Shown: positions 1 through 12,959 of the stretch, piece after piece
Layout of the letters: each line of letters begins with the position of its first letter
Numbering within the stretch: the stretch's first letter is position 1
NCBI GenBank assembly: GCA_039654915.1
Contig: CM077594.1
Location: 95,122,893 to 95,186,892, forward strand
Direction of reading: 5' to 3'
DNA length: 64,000 nt
Source of the DNA: Aquilaria yunnanensis
Lineage: Eukaryota; Streptophyta; Magnoliopsida; Malvales; Thymelaeaceae
The notes under the pieces: generated by a model
What the model saw: the letters and a program-made list of their open reading frames with translations, nothing else
What the model was told of the DNA's origin: nothing
Databases searched by the model: none
Translations under genes and position numbers: made by a program

Positions 1-1135
1 AGAGAAAAGTAGGTGGCTCAAATGGGCAAAGCCAAGAACCCTGTTAGTATCAATGTCACAGAAAGCTATAAGCTCAAATTCTCTACATCCAGACATTAGT
101 CAATTTTGTAAACAAGAGGAATTTCCCTCATACAGCCATAAAAATAGACCCAAACATGTTTGAACACTCTCAAGACAAGTAAATAAAAGGTTTGACACCC
201 GTTCACTTTGCCTTTCAGTATAAAAGTTGTATTCACAACCATACTTTTGTTTCACAAACCAGCATTTTATACAGATTACGACTTCAAACGAATCTGAACA
301 TAAAAAAGAATCAAAAACTTCAATCACGAATGAAGCTTCCTAGGTTCCGAACACATTCAAGGGTTACATAAAGAGCATGTCCACAAGATTCTTTTCATGT
401 GTAAAAGTAACAAATTTTAGTAAAACAAATGCAATAGAATAGAAAACTAAAGACAACCCAGGAAGGCAAAGTTCGACAGCTATCAAGAGCCAATATCTCA
501 GCAACCAAACAGAAAGAGAAAAGACACGCCGACCTACGTAAAAGAAAATAGAAAACGTAGTGGGCAATAGGGGCATAGGATTTTTACCTAACGGGGTAGG
601 AGGAACAGCGGCAACATTCTGGAATTCTGATCCTGCACAAGTTTAGCGGAGAGAAATCATCAGATACTGAAGCAAAAAACAAGTGAAACAAAAGAACAAG
701 AACAAAAATTTGAAAACCTGTATGGTTTAGCAATCAGAGAGGAACAGAAATTTGGGACCTTCGGAAATGGCTGATGAAACAACAAGACAGCGGGCCGATA
801 GACAAAGACGCAGGTTCAGGAAGAAAAATTGAAGAGAAGTCAACAACAAATTGATTATAAATCGAAGAACAATCGAAGAAAAATCCCTAACCGGTCAAGT
901 CGATTGGAACTTCCCGATGCTTCTCAAGCCGCTGTCGAGTGTGCGAAGAAGATCAACTCACTCCCATTATCACATTAGCTTCTCTGATTTTGAAATCCCC
1001 ATCGAAGGTCTTCAAGGGTATGGCGATTTGGTGTTGTTTTTACGGAAGAGAGCACCGCTTTGTTTGTCAACGAGAAAGCCAGAGAGGCTTTAAAACTTTC
1101 CTAACTAAGCGATGGCCAACCATCGCGTGAAGATA
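1..1135 (-). other. possible 5' region of a minus-strand gene running off the left edge
   Basis: Read on the minus strand, this stretch has several consensus-like splice sites. A 45-nt candidate exon lies at 588-632, with GTGCAG just upstream and GTAAAAATCC just downstream. A possible next acceptor ends in CTAACAG at 41-47 and would open an exon at 40 that continues past the window edge. Another donor (CATACAG then GTTTTC) sits further upstream. One frame stays open across these joins but has no start codon in view, so much of this may be 5' untranslated leader. No protein family was recognised. The call is inference from splice-like motifs; it could equally be non-genic sequence. Confidence 0.25.
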
Positions 1136-2607
1136 ATCCGAGGGGAAGCCGTCGCTACTCACTAGCATTTCTTGGCCATCATTTTTTAAATTTTGTTCAT
1201 GTTTTTTTTAATAAAAAAATTTTAAATTTTATCTAAGGTTCTTTTTGTATACAAATAACTAATATTATGGTTACTGATCAAGAAATTAATATTGCTAAGG
1301 CCTTCCAAAATCAGTTGAAATTCAAGAGATTTTCACTTTTTTTTTTCTAGAAAAATAATTGAGATAAATAAATTTTTAACCTAAATTATAATTTATATTT
1401 TGTCCATAAACACATAGACCCATTGATCCATATATCTGAATAAAAAAAAAACCCTAAGATTTAGAACTGATCTATATTAGTGAGGGTTGCGTGTCACAAA
1501 ATCTAACTGACACTTAGCGAAGGCTAACCGTCGCTAATATAGGATTTTAGCGAGGGCAAATCGTTACTAAATTTAGCGAGGACAAACCGTCGCTAAATTT
1601 AGTGATGGTTAACTGTCGCTAAATTAGTGAGGGCAAACCATCACTAAATTTAGTGACGGCTAACCGTCGCTAAATTAGTTAAGGCAAGCCATCACTAGCA
1701 CTATTTATAATTTAGTGACGGCTAATCTTCGCTAAATTAGTAAGGGTAAGTCGTCACTAAACTTAGTGATGGCTAACCGTCGCTAAATTAACGAAGGCAA
1801 ACCTTCACTAACACTGTTTATAATTTAGTGATGGCTAGCCTTCACTAAATTAGCGAGGGCAACCTGTCATTAAATTTAGCGACGGCTAGCCGTCACTAAG
1901 TTAGCTAGGGTAAGCCTTCACTAACTATGACCATAATTTTGCAACGGCTAGCATTTGCTAACTTAGTGAGGGCAAACCGTCTCCATAAGTTAGTCACAGT
2001 TAGCCATCACTTTTAAAACTTTATTTGTTCATTTTTAGAAAAATAACTAAGATAATAAATTTTTTAACCATAAAAAAAATTTAATCATAAATTATAATAT
2101 TTTTTATACATACATGGATCCATCGATCCATACATTTTCATCAAAAAAGAAACTGAAAACAATTGAAATTTATCATTACTGAAACAAATGAAAAAAAAAA
2201 TTATCATTTACGTCCCTAGTCTTTAAAATATTACCAAGGGTAACCCGTATGTAATTTTTGCCTCACTAAAATTAGTGATGGTAAATTGTCACTAAATTAG
2301 TGAAGGCAAGTTATCCTTGGTAAGCCTTCAATAAGGACTAGGATCCTTTAGTTTCTTTTTTGTCCTTGTTGCCAAGTGGTGCTATTACTGTAAAGGGACA
2401 CTAGAAGGCTTGTAGCCAAATATACTTGCTTCCTTTAGGATATCTAGTTAATGACGGTTAGCCGTTGCTAAATTAGCGACAACTAGCGACTGTTAACCGT
2501 CGCTAAACTTTCACCGGACTTTTAGTAACTTTTTGCCGTCGTTAATTTATGACTATTTTTAGCTGTCGCTAATTAAACCGTCATTAAATGACATTTTTCT
2601 AGTAGTG
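1100..2607. mobile_element. CACTA-like DNA transposon remnant with subterminal repeats
   Basis: A dense set of short direct and inverted repeats based on TTAGCGACGGTTAACCGTCG-type words (variants TAGTGATGG, TAGCGAGGG) fills about 1490-2590. A related copy lies at 1105-1127. The right end, read on the minus strand from 2607, is CACTACTAGAAAAATGTC, a classic CACTA (En/Spm) terminal inverted repeat, followed outward by ACG as a possible 3-bp target duplication. I could not find a matching left terminus, so the left boundary is approximate and the copy may be truncated. No transposase ORF is present. Confidence 0.5.
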
Positions 2608-4599
2608 ACGGGTGAGTCCAAACCAGCTCATGGTATTACAGAAAAATATTTGAAACTAATTCTTAATGTGTTTTTTTTTTTTCATTTTTAGGTGCTCATT
2701 TTATATTGATCTACACCATGAATAGGCTAAATTTATTTAAGTACATGTTATTTCTATTATTATTAAATAATGTTTCTGTAAAACATTAATTAATACTCAC
2801 TTATGGTATACTTTGTAGAGATTTTTAAGATATAATTAAAAGTTATTATTTTTTATTTATATTGATTTACAAAAAATTTATATAAATAAAAACTTGACAC
2901 ATCAAGAACCTTGAAAAAAACTTTTAGAATATTTTTTTACAAGTTATTTCATTTTTTACAGTTTTCAGTATTTTTACTTCTGGAAGCCAAAAAATATAAA
3001 ATATAAAATATTAAAGATTAAAAAGGAATAATCTACTATATAAAACTTAGAAATGTTTTACGTCCTTTTTCATACTTTGAATTATATTTTGATGTTTCTT
3101 TTAATATATTATATATTTTTCTACTTTCAATGCTACATGATATATATATAATTTTTTGAAAGTGAAAAGGAATAAATATCAAAGTGACTTTTAACCATAT
3201 TATAAAGTGTTTTTTTTTTTCTTTTTTGGATTCTAACAGAGTTAAGTTTTATTTTAGGAAAAATTTTAGTGATGTATGCGTATTCATGTTCTTGTTTGTA
3301 TGTGTATGTATATTGTACAAAAGTACTTTTTATTCATTTTCAATTTTTTTTTTTGAACAAATGAACAAATTAATCACTCCAATTTTAAGATTTTTAGTGT
3401 CTTTATCTCCATTTTTTTTATTTTTGGCATTACCACAAGGTGTCCCAATATAATTGGCCAAATTATCATTGCTTTACATTGCACTATCATATGCCACTCA
3501 TATAAAAACAAGCTTTAATTTATTTTCTCTTATAAGAAAAAGATAGGTTTTTTCCCTATGCTGTGAAAAGGTTTATCTAATAATAAATGTCTTCCAAATC
3601 AAACTAAGTGTTATCTCGGGAAATCATTTACTATCTTTTTTTCTCAATTCATAATAATTTCTTTCAGAACTTATAACTTTTCAAATACAATTAATCATCA
3701 AAATCTTGTAAAAATACTACCAATAATAATGTAATTACACAAAAAATAAACTTTAAATAAGTATTTTATTATAATAACAACATACTGAGTATCAGATTGA
3801 TTAGCTAATTATGTTTGAAAAATCAATTAGTTTTCTTTTTTAGTTAACAATTAATGGTAATGATTTTTCTTAGTTTATAACTCTTTAGTTGTAATAAATC
3901 TTTAAGTGGTTCTATAAAATATTATTAATCATATAATACTTACGCAAATAACAAACACACTTGAAACAAAATAAATTTAACCTATACATGGACTACAACA
4001 ATAAAAATGAACTATAAGTTCCTATGTCTGAACCAAAAAAAAAAAATAGAGAGAGATTAAGGATCAAGTGTGAATTTTTTTTCCCAATAGTATGAGGTGC
4101 TTTGAACTAACTTGTATCATTTCTCAAAGTTTGAAGACTTGAATATACTGAATTGGAGTTGAGAGACTAACTCGTGAGAGTGTACCAAGAAATTGTAGGC
4201 AAAAGTTTCGTATTGTATCATCTTCTTTCTCTGAATATATACATCTATACAACAAAGGACAAAAAGAGCAAAGGTGGAAAGAGTTTAGTTTTGGTAAGTG
4301 TAATTTCCCACGATATTGGCAATCTACAAAAGCCATCTTTCTTGTTGGTGCTTTAGACTTCCATTTTGTGATCTACTAATGTCACTAGTATATGTTACTT
4401 ATTTTTTTTTATAGAGAACTCTTTTGTGAACCGGGCTTGTAATGTGCGTTATCCCCCAAAATTTCAAAATTTGTCATTTTGACCGTTTCTCAGAAGCTGG
4501 GGAAGACGACACAGCAATAATTCTACACAGCTAAAACAAACGTCTGCAATCGGTTCAACGGTGATGGTGCTGGGATTACGGATGTAGTCTCATGGGCTC
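2608..4599. other. AT-rich intergenic sequence, nothing recognised
   Basis: About 2 kb of AT-rich DNA with homopolymer runs. Short ORFs here have no recognisable domain. I see no paired terminal repeats. Confidence 0.5.
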
Positions 4600-6960
4600 G
4601 AATTGCTGCTGCGAAAGTTCTGCATCTTTCTTCATTTTCGCACAGTTTTTTTTTCGTTTATCTTTCACCTTTTTGTTTTCTATTTTCTTTTTCAGATTTT
4701 TTTTATTTTTTTCCATTTTTAGTTTTTTATTTTCGTTCCCTCATTTTCCCATTTTCTTCTTTTCTTTATCATTTTTTTATTATTTCTAGTTTTATCTCTT
4801 GTTTGTTTCCAATTTTATTCTAGTTGAGTTAAAAGAACAAACAATTCTTGGTAAAAGAATAGATTGTTCCTAAAAAAAGAAAAAAATGATAAATTAGTTG
4901 TCTATTCTTTTATTAGTATTTATTTTTTTTGTTTCTCTTGCACCTTTTTATTTTTTATTTTCTTTTTCAGTTTTATTTTTATTTCTTTCCATTTTTAATT
5001 TTTTTTCTTCATTTTCCCAGTTTCTTATTTTCTTTTTCATTTTTTATTATTTCTAGTTTTATCTCTTGTCTGTCTTTGATTTTATTCTAGTTGAGTTAAA
5101 AGAACAAACAATTACTAGTAAAAGAACAGATGGTTCCTAAAAAAAATGATAAATTAGTTGTCTGCTATTTTATTAGTCGTTATTTTTTATTTTATTATTA
5201 AAATTTTATTTTTTATTAACAACTTTTTTTTTATTAATTCCTGTTTATTCTTTAGATAAACTAGCTATCTATTATTCTATTAGTAATTATTTATTTATTT
5301 TTCAATAATTATTTATTCTTTTATTGGTATATGTTTGTTCTTTTATTAATTTCTACATGTTCTTTTCAATAAATTCATTTGGTTCTTTTGTTAGTAACTA
5401 TTTGTTCTTTTATCAATAATTGTTTGTCATTTTATCTACTCCCACTTATTCTTTTAGATAAATTAGCTGTTTATTCTTTTAGTAGAAACTTTTTATTCTT
5501 TTAGATAAACATGAACAAACAAAAGAAAAAGCATCTATTAATAAAAGAACAAAGAACTACTAATAAGTGAACAAATATCAAGTTCATCTAAAGGAATAAA
5601 CATGAACTAATAAAAGAACAAGAGCTACAAATAAAAAAATAAACAACTAGTAACAAAAGAATAAAAAATTTGTGTCTCTAAAAAAACAAGGAGAAACGGA
5701 TAAAAGAAAAAACTGTTAATAATAAAAACACAAATAACTACTAATAAAGGGACAAATATCAAGTTCATCTAAATGAACAAATATAAACTAAGCAAAGAAC
5801 AAATATCTACTAATAAAATAATGAGGAGCTACAAATAAAAGAACAAACAATAATAAGATAATAAAAAATTAGTGTCTCTAAAAGAACAAGCAGAAATTGA
5901 TAAAAGAATAAATTTTTGTTCTTTTAAATACAAATAGTTGCTAATAAAATAACAAGCAACTAGTTTATCTAAAGAAATAAATATGAAAAAATAAAAGAAA
6001 AAACATACTTACAAAATAAAATGGTTGGGTAAATGGAAAATAAAATCATTTATTAGTTCAAAAATTGAAAGAGTAAAAAAAAAAAAAAGCTCTAAAAATG
6101 TTGGTAAGAGAAAATATGGAAATTAAAAAAATATAAAAAGAAAAAAAATGAAAAAAATAAAAATTAAAAGTAATAAACATGAACAGACAAAAGAAAAAGT
6201 ACTTACTGATAAAAGAACAAATAGTTACTAATAAATGAATAAATATCAAATTCATCTAAAGAAACAAATACGAACTAATAAAATAATAAATACTTACTAA
6301 TAAAAGAACAAAGAGTTACAAATTAAAAAAATAAACCTCTAATAACAAAAGAATAAAAAGTTTATGTCTCTAAAAGAACAAATATAATCAAATAAAAGAA
6401 CAAATTGTTGCTAATAAAAATACAAATAACTATTAATAAAAGGACAAATATCAAGTTTTATCTAAAGAAACAAATATGAACTCACCAAAGAAACAAAACC
6501 TATTAATAAAGAAATAAATAGCTACAAATAAAAGAACAAAAAATGACAAGAGAATAAAAAATTAGTGTCTCTAAAAGAACAAACAAAAACTGGTAAACAT
6601 ATAAAATGTTACTGATAAAAATACAAATAATTACTAATAAAAGAATAAATAATTAATTTATCTAAATCATTAAATATGAAAAATAAAATAAAAAAACATA
6701 CTGATAAAATAAAATGGTTGGGTAAACAAAAAATAAAATTATTTATCAGTTCAAAAATTGAATAAGCAAAAAAATATTCTAAAAAGATTGGAAAGAGAAA
6801 AAAAATGGAAAGTAAAAAAAGGAAAAAAGAAAATAAAAAATGAAAAAGAATGAAGATTAAAAGTACAACAAATGAAAAATGAAAAACCGTAAAGAGGAGA
6901 AAAAAAGAAATGAAAATAAAAAAAAAGTAGAAGGTGAAAGCTGGGGGATTCAAACCCACG
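4600..6960. repeat. strand-skewed foldback-like repeat region
   Basis: About 4650-5510 is T-rich on the plus strand and about 5510-6960 is A-rich. Words from the left half, such as TTTGTTCTTTTATTAGT, recur as reverse complements in the right half (for example AAAAGAACAAA followed by TACTAATAAA). Each half is itself duplicated: roughly 4650-4905 resembles 4925-5165, and a unit of about 660 bp starting near 5510 is repeated from near 6173. No ORF encodes a recognisable protein; the long ORFs are F/L- or K/N-rich translations of low-complexity DNA. It may be a foldback transposon or an expanded simple-sequence palindrome. Confidence 0.5.
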
Positions 6961-7680
6961 CCCCTTAACCTTTTTCTCCCACGCGCTTCATCACTTCACC
7001 GAACCCAGGATTTTATCTAAATTTGCCAGAAAAATGTACAAGTAGTGTACCGGCGCACGCAAGAGTTTGCCTTTTTAGCATATGATTTAGTAAATAATTT
7101 TACAAATATGTATCTAATATACTTAACATATACTTACGTGGCACAATATTTTATGAAATAGCAACAGGGACTTACTTGGTACATAATTAAAGAGGAACAA
7201 AGCAATCTCTATAATAAGAGTATTTGAGATAAAAAAAAACAGGGTTAGTCAGCTCTTCTTAAGTAGCCTTTTATTGATGTGGTTGTGAAATTATGGATAT
7301 GAATGGATACCTTAAGCAGTGAATATCCATATCCACCCGATTATGTGGATCAACAGAGCTTTTTACTTGGTTAATTGAATATGAGTAGGATATAGGTTTA
7401 ATTTTTAAAATATCTGTTGACTGCGGGTAGAATACAGGTAGTGTCTCATCAAAAAAGAAAAAAAAAAAGAGGAGGATATGAATATTAACGAGCGATGAAA
7501 GATTATATCGATAAAATTCCAACTAAAATTAACTGCGAACGGATATGCACAAAAATTGCACCCAAAACGCAGAACCTCGAGATTCCAATTTCAATGGAAA
7601 AGGAAATCCGAAGAGTGCAAAACCGAAATCGACAAGTGTCCCACCAGATGTATCCATGAGCACGGTGGACGGCGCCGCTT
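6961..7680. other. intergenic sequence upstream of the AWPM-19-like gene
   Basis: No ORF of interest. About 7280-7400 holds repeated GGATAT/ATATCC words (for example ATGGATATGAATGGATAC and TATCCATATCCACCC), possibly a small DNA-transposon relic, but no target duplication was found. Confidence 0.4.
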
Positions 7681-7684
7681 AGTT

Positions 7685-7726
7685 ACACGTATCAATGACC
7701 CCCATACACTAAGCTCCTCTATATAG
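7685..7726 (+). promoter_or_regulatory. core promoter of the AWPM-19-like gene: ACGT element and TATA box
   Basis: TATATAG at 7720-7726 lies about 86 bp upstream of the start codon, a normal plant TATA position. ACACGT at 7685-7690, 30 bp further upstream, has the ACGT core of ABA-response elements. Known AWPM-19/PM19 genes are ABA- and desiccation-induced, so an ABRE would fit; regulation here is inferred from the motif only. Confidence 0.5.
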
Positions 7727-7811
7727 CTTTGCCAGGCCCTCGACTCTGTCCCTGCCAGCGCCTGAAAACTGAAACCAACAAAACAGAGCAAAAGCAGAGC
7801 AGAGATCTCAT

Positions 7812-8507
7812 ATGGCTTATATGGGCAGGAATGTGGCGGCGCCATTGTTGTTTCTCAACCTGGTTATGTACTTCATCGTCCTCGGATTCGCGAGCTGGTG
7901 CCTCAATAGGTTTATCAACGGCCAGACAAACCATCCTAGTAAGCAAAACTTAAGACAAGAGTTTTGAGTTTTTTGGCAATGGGTTGTGACTAATCTGGTT
8001 CCGTATATTGCTTCAGGTTTTGGAGGCAATGGAGCGACGGGCTTCTTCCTGACATTCTCGATACTGGCGGCAGTTGCAGGGATCGTGTCCAAGTTGGCCG
8101 GAGGCTACCACCTCAGGTTCTGGAGAAATGACAGCCTCGCCGCCGCCGGCTCTACCACACTCATTTCTTGGGCCCTCACCGCTCTTGCCTTCGGGTACTA
8201 ATATACAGCACATGATTGTAATAATTTTTTCAGTAAGGCTGTAATTGTAAACGCCAAGTGTCCGGTTGATTTCAGGTTGGCATGCAAGGAAATAAACATT
8301 GGAGGATGGAGAGGGTGGAGGCTGAGGGTGCTAGAGGCTTTTGTTATAATCCTAGCATTCACGGAGCTCATCTACGTACTGCTGCTTCACGCCGGAGTTT
8401 ACGACAGCAGATACGGCCCGGGCTATCGAGATGAAGGCGGCTACGGCGTCGGTGCACCTGCAGAGCCCGCCTACAAGGGCGGCGCTGCTCCCGTCGCTAG
8501 AATCTGA
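7812..8507 (+). CDS. AWPM-19-like (PM19 family) four-helix plasma-membrane protein
   Basis: Three exons: 7812-7938, 8017-8194 and 8276-8507, with GT-AG introns (GTAAGC...TTCAG and GTACTA...TTCAG). Joined, they give 178 aa in one frame. The start is the ATG at 7812, giving the family-typical N-terminus (GRNVAAPLLFLNL). Four hydrophobic segments lie near residues 9-31, 50-70, 83-103 and 119-140. Family hallmarks are visible: FGGNGAT, RFWRNDSLAAAG, LACKEINIGGWRGWRLR and YGPGYRD. The C-terminus is a Gly/Ala/Pro-rich hydrophilic tail. The family is plasma-membrane, ABA- and dehydration-associated; a rice member has been reported to import ABA. Length and motifs are normal and nothing is broken. 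This is the only confident host gene in the window. The exact physiological role is not readable from sequence. Confidence 0.93.
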
Positions 8508-10267
8508 AGCAAAACAAATATCATACCTAGCTACGTACTTTTGTTGCTCTCCCATGGATCCAACCAGAATGGGCGGAAGAGCAACTTTATATCACGTGTT
8601 CATACTTTGGTTTCTTTGTAAACTTCTGTTGTAGATCTACGTCAACGTCGTTCCGGCATGGGCGTGGATGATGGATTTTTGCGTGGAACGTGTAATGTTT
8701 TTCTTCCCCCCCTCCTCTTAGCCCCTAAAAAGAGTATGGTTATGGCCGGCAAATGTTTTAAATCTCCTACGTCTGTAAGCTGTTCCTTGTTTCTGGTACA
8801 CCAAATCTAAGTACTATCGTGAGGCATGGAAGGACCTCAGAGTCTCTTCCTTAGTTGTCGTCACCGAAGATGTTCGTCTGCAGAAGATCCGACGAGAGTT
8901 TCAATTGTTTCGCTAGGGAAACTGTAAGAGAAACCTGGATAAGAGTCGGTGAGGATCTAATTTGGTTTTTCTTTTACCATTCTATACTTTTGGGCCTTAA
9001 ACGGATATAATAGAACGAGGGCGTCTTTTGAATCTAGAAACAAAAAACTATGTAAAACCTCATCTAATATCCAACACAAAATACATTCTTCACATTATTC
9101 CTTATGTTTTAATTATTAGTGCATTTAGGTCCGTCCAAATTTTTTTTAGTTCTCAAGTTTTGATTATTAGCACATTTAGGGCCTTCCATATTTTTAAGTA
9201 TTTCAGGTATCAATTGGTTAGGAAGTTATATTAAACGAGTGTTCTCTAGCAAAGAGCCTTTTTATTATTATTATTATTGTAAATCTTACCAGGTTCACAC
9301 TATAATAATGCTTATTCAACTCGGCCATCTCATAGTTATAGTGGGTGCATTTCTTGAGCATTTTTTGTGTTTTTTTTAGACCGGTCCTGTTGTTGTGCAA
9401 ATTCTAGTTCCATATTCTCGATGCACCATTTTGCAAATAACCTTCATTCATCGGTTTCTCTCTTTTACGTTTTTTCCTCTTTTTGCAGATGTTGCTTAAA
9501 TTTATTACATTTATCTATTAAACCAAAAACAAAATAGAAAAGGCAACGAAAGAATTGGTACACATAAAAACATAAGAAAAAGAAAACAAAAGACTATCCA
9601 AAAGACCAATCTACACATTACACAAGAAGTTCAATTATATGACCTTTAGAATGAATAAACCACAAAAGTATAGCAAATGATTTATACATAAGCGAAAAAA
9701 GTGCAAACTCAACCAATATTGAGAAAAACTCTTCCTAGATTTTTTCAAACAAATGGAGATTTGCCAACAAAGTAGGATTCAGTATATTAGTAGTTGTGGA
9801 AACATCCTGAGATAGAGTAAAGAATGGAAATTGAGGAGATACTTGAGAAGACTTTTTTCTTTTTTGAGATCCATGAGCAATCTAAAATGAAATATTTTTA
9901 TAGGAACATTTGAATTGAATCAAAATTAATGTATTATAAGTCATGGAATTTAAAAAGTAGCATGAAGTATTTTACTAACAAAAAATTTAATAGGGAACTT
10001 AAGAGAAAAATGGAAAACTCCTTCAATTTTTAATTAATTAAGAATTAAGTATATAGAAGTTATGTTTTAAAAGCCATAGTTGGACCCATTTGTTCCAACA
10101 TAGATGTAATTGAATGCTTACAATAGTTAACGAGTGATTACTTTACAGTTAAAAAACTGTGAGTAATAAATAAAATAAAGACCCTAAATAGAAGAAAACG
10201 AATGATTTTAGGGGTTAGACCACAATTTGTTCTTATTATAGCATCTTAAGAAGGCCCTAAAGTGCAC
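8508..10267. other. 3' flank and intergenic sequence
   Basis: The first 200-300 bp is presumably 3' UTR of the AWPM-19-like gene, with AT-rich stretches that could serve for polyadenylation. The rest is AT-rich intergenic DNA with a short TTA run near 9261-9278. No gene or paired repeat was recognised. Confidence 0.4.
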
Positions 10268-11395
10268 GATTGGACTCTAACATTTAATTATTATTTCAGT
10301 TTTAACACTAACTTTCAAAATGCACATTTTACCTCTATAACCTCATTAAAAGTTTCATTTTGGACATTTGTGTAATTAACGGAAGTTATTCGTTCAAACC
10401 AAAAACCCCATGTCAGCATGGTATTATAGGGGAAAATACTAAATTTAGCCCATGAGACCTTTTCTCTTAAAAAAAAACCTTAAAACATTTAAATCTAACA
10501 TCAAAGTCTCCTCCTCATCTAAACCTCTTTTTCACAGTCGTCCCTCTCACCACTGTCCCTCTCCGGTCTTCCTTTTATCGTCATCCCCCTTCGGCCTTCC
10601 TCTCCCCACCACTGTCGCTGTCCCTTCCCTCCCTCTGGGTCTCCTTCCTTTCCCCGCCGCCATCGCTCTCCCTTCCTTTCTTCTTGGCCTCTCTCCCTTC
10701 TTCTCGGTGCCACTATCACTCTCCCTTCCTTCCCTCCCGACCTCCCTTCTTCTCCTCGCCGCTGTTGCTCTCCCTTCCCTCCCTCTTGGCCCCCTTTCTT
10801 CTCCCCACTGTGGCCGCTCTTACTTCCCTCCCTCTAGCCCGCATCCAATTCTCACACCTTCATTGTCACGATTTCCTGATTTGCTCACCCTCTCTTCTGT
10901 TCACTTAGCCGATTAGCTTCCTCTTTCCCATATCTGATGTCAATCCACCAAACCTGTGACGTCAATTCATCAATTTGCCAAACCCATTGTCGATTCGCTT
11001 TCTCCCCCAACCCTGACATCAATCTTGACCTTCGATTTTGATTTGAGTTGTTCGAGGATCTCGTCTATCCCTTTGTGGCGTGGCGTAATTGTTGGTGCCA
11101 TGGACGCTGTTGGTGGTACCTATAGGAGAAGCCGGAGAGAGGAAAGCTCGGAGGAGAGAGAAGTCAGAGAGGGGAGGGGGTTTTTGTTAAATTTGTATGT
11201 TTTAAAAATTATTTATTAAAGAAAAAAGTTTTTAGGGGCAATGTCATGCTAATGTGGCATCTTTCAGAACTAACGGATTTTGTCACTGAAATGTCTAAAA
11301 TGAAACATTTAAATGAGATTAAGGAGTCTAAACGTACAAGTTGAAGATTACACTTAAAACTAAAACAATAATTAAAGGTTATGGTTTAATCATAC
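10268..11395. mobile_element. long-TIR foldback / MULE-like non-autonomous element
   Basis: The left arm (about 10268-10400) and the reverse complement of the right arm (about 11260-11395) share an ordered series of blocks: TTTAATTATT, TTTCAGTTTTAA/TTTTAGTTTTAA, GTTTCATTTT, GACATTT, and AACGGA near the inner edge. The arms are diverged and no clean target duplication was found. Between them lies a C/T-rich then G/A-rich segment (10500-11200) whose long ORF (10452-10916) is a Ser/Pro/Leu-rich translation of pyrimidine-rich DNA, not a recognisable protein. Confidence 0.5.
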
Positions 11396-12056
11396 AATTT
11401 ACCTGTATTTTGGCTCAAGGAAAGAAGTTTGGAAGCATGTTCGTAAACCCCATCATTGATGATTGAGAGCTAAAATTAATTAAAGAATAAAATACAACAA
11501 GATTTTAGGGGGATAGACATCAATTAATTCTGATAGCGCATAATCAAATACGTAACTCGACCTTAAAGTGTATCGGTAAAAACATTTGAGGTATGGAGTT
11601 TTAAATTGATACAAAAACACACCATATGTTAAGAGAAGTGGCAGAGAGGGAGTGGATGATTTTCTCTTTCATGTGTCTATCATTATTCAATTTGGAGTAT
11701 TGTACGGTTATCCCTTGAAGTTAGATTAATATTACAGTTACACTCCCAAGGTTTGAAACTTTCTGCCTGATTTTCTTTCACTATCTCATAATAATTTCTA
11801 AGATTCGAATTTAAACAGTATGATAACTATTTATCAATAATTTCAATATACTCATTTTTTTTACAGTTAATGGATATATTATAGGTTTTTTATTTCTTCA
11901 AGTGTAAAAAAATAGTCATTTTTTAAATATAAATTAGTTGCGAAAAAATACCAAATAACTTCAAATTATTAGAATATATATTAGACTAATAAAATTAGGA
12001 TTCTAGAAGTTGCGGATTCTAGGTCAAGTCATAATACTTGTACTAAGGGATGACAC
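11396..12056. other. AT-rich intergenic sequence, nothing recognised
   Basis: No ORF with a recognisable domain and no paired repeats were seen. Confidence 0.4.
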
Positions 12057-12064
12057 GCTGCCAA

Positions 12065-12732
12065 TAGAGGTGGGACTTGGGCCGGGTCAACCCGGCCCGA
12101 ACCGGGACCGGCCCGGAAGTCAAACCTGGCCCGGCTCGGTCAAACCCGCCCCGCCCTGCCCCGGCAAAAGCCCGCTAAGATATGGGCCGAATATGGGCCC
12201 GAAAGGAGGAGGTGGTGCAAAACGGACCGCCTCGGACCAGGACCCGCCTCGCCTCGCCCCGCAAGACCGGACCGCCCCGCCCCGCAAGACCGGGCCGCCC
12301 TGCCCCGCAAGACCGCCCTGCCCCGCACCGCAAGACCGCCCCGCCCCGTAGGTTTCTATTATACATGTAGTTTGTATTTGATCTGATTATGTTGTTCAGC
12401 ACAGATCATAGGTTTCTATTATTCATCATTTCCGAAACGTTTTTGCCATTTCAAAATGTAAAGTCCATTCCGATTATTTGTACGTGCCGTTTGGTTTTTT
12501 AACTTAATAAAACTTACACTGGATGTAGTGTTTTTTCTTAAAAATATTTATGACATATATAATTAATTATGTTTTTATTTTTTATTTTTTTTAAAAAACT
12601 CCAAACTCGCCTCGCCCCGCCCCACCCCGGGCCCGGCTCGGGACCACCCCGCCCCGCCCCGGACCCGGCTCGGGACCGCCCCGCTGGGAATTGGTCCAGG
12701 CCCGGGCCGGGCCGACCCGGTTCCCACCTCTA
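12065..12732. mobile_element. non-autonomous hAT element, GC-rich ends
   Basis: The termini are inverted repeats starting TAGAGGTGGGA (left) and, as reverse complement, TAGAGGTGGGA (right), each followed by GGGCCGGG/CCGGGTCGGCC-type sequence. Flanking 8-bp duplications are GCTGCCAA (12057-12064) and GCTACCAA (12733-12740), 7 of 8 matching, which is the hAT pattern. Inside, a short GC-rich minisatellite of CCCCGCAAGACCG-type units occupies about 12250-12345, and an AT-rich core lies near 12350-12600. There is no transposase; the Pro/Arg-rich ORFs here are translations of the GC-rich repeat. Confidence 0.75.
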
Positions 12733-12959
12733 GCTACCAAAAGCAAATCATGATTTCATAAATTGCTACAGGACAATGTAAAAAAAATTAAGAAAGAAGC
12801 CTAAATTTCAAAATCTTTAAAATACACTTCAATTTACCATTATTGGAGATTGCGATGCTTTCTTTGCTAATACTTTCCAGCTCATTATCTTCATTCTGCA
12901 ATTTCTAGACACTGAAACAATTGAAGAGGTGCATCCATGGTCGCAACCTTTGAGTACAG

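Noticed and set aside
6940..6965. GGATTCAAACCCACG, similar to a tRNA/SINE B box
   Set aside because: No A box at proper distance, no cloverleaf and no A-rich tail; common in plant repeats by chance.
10452..10916. 154-aa Ser/Pro/Leu-rich ORF
   Set aside because: Translation of a pyrimidine-rich tract inside a foldback element.
12010..12402. Pro/Arg/Gly-rich ORFs on both strands
   Set aside because: Arise from the GC-rich hAT ends and a minisatellite.
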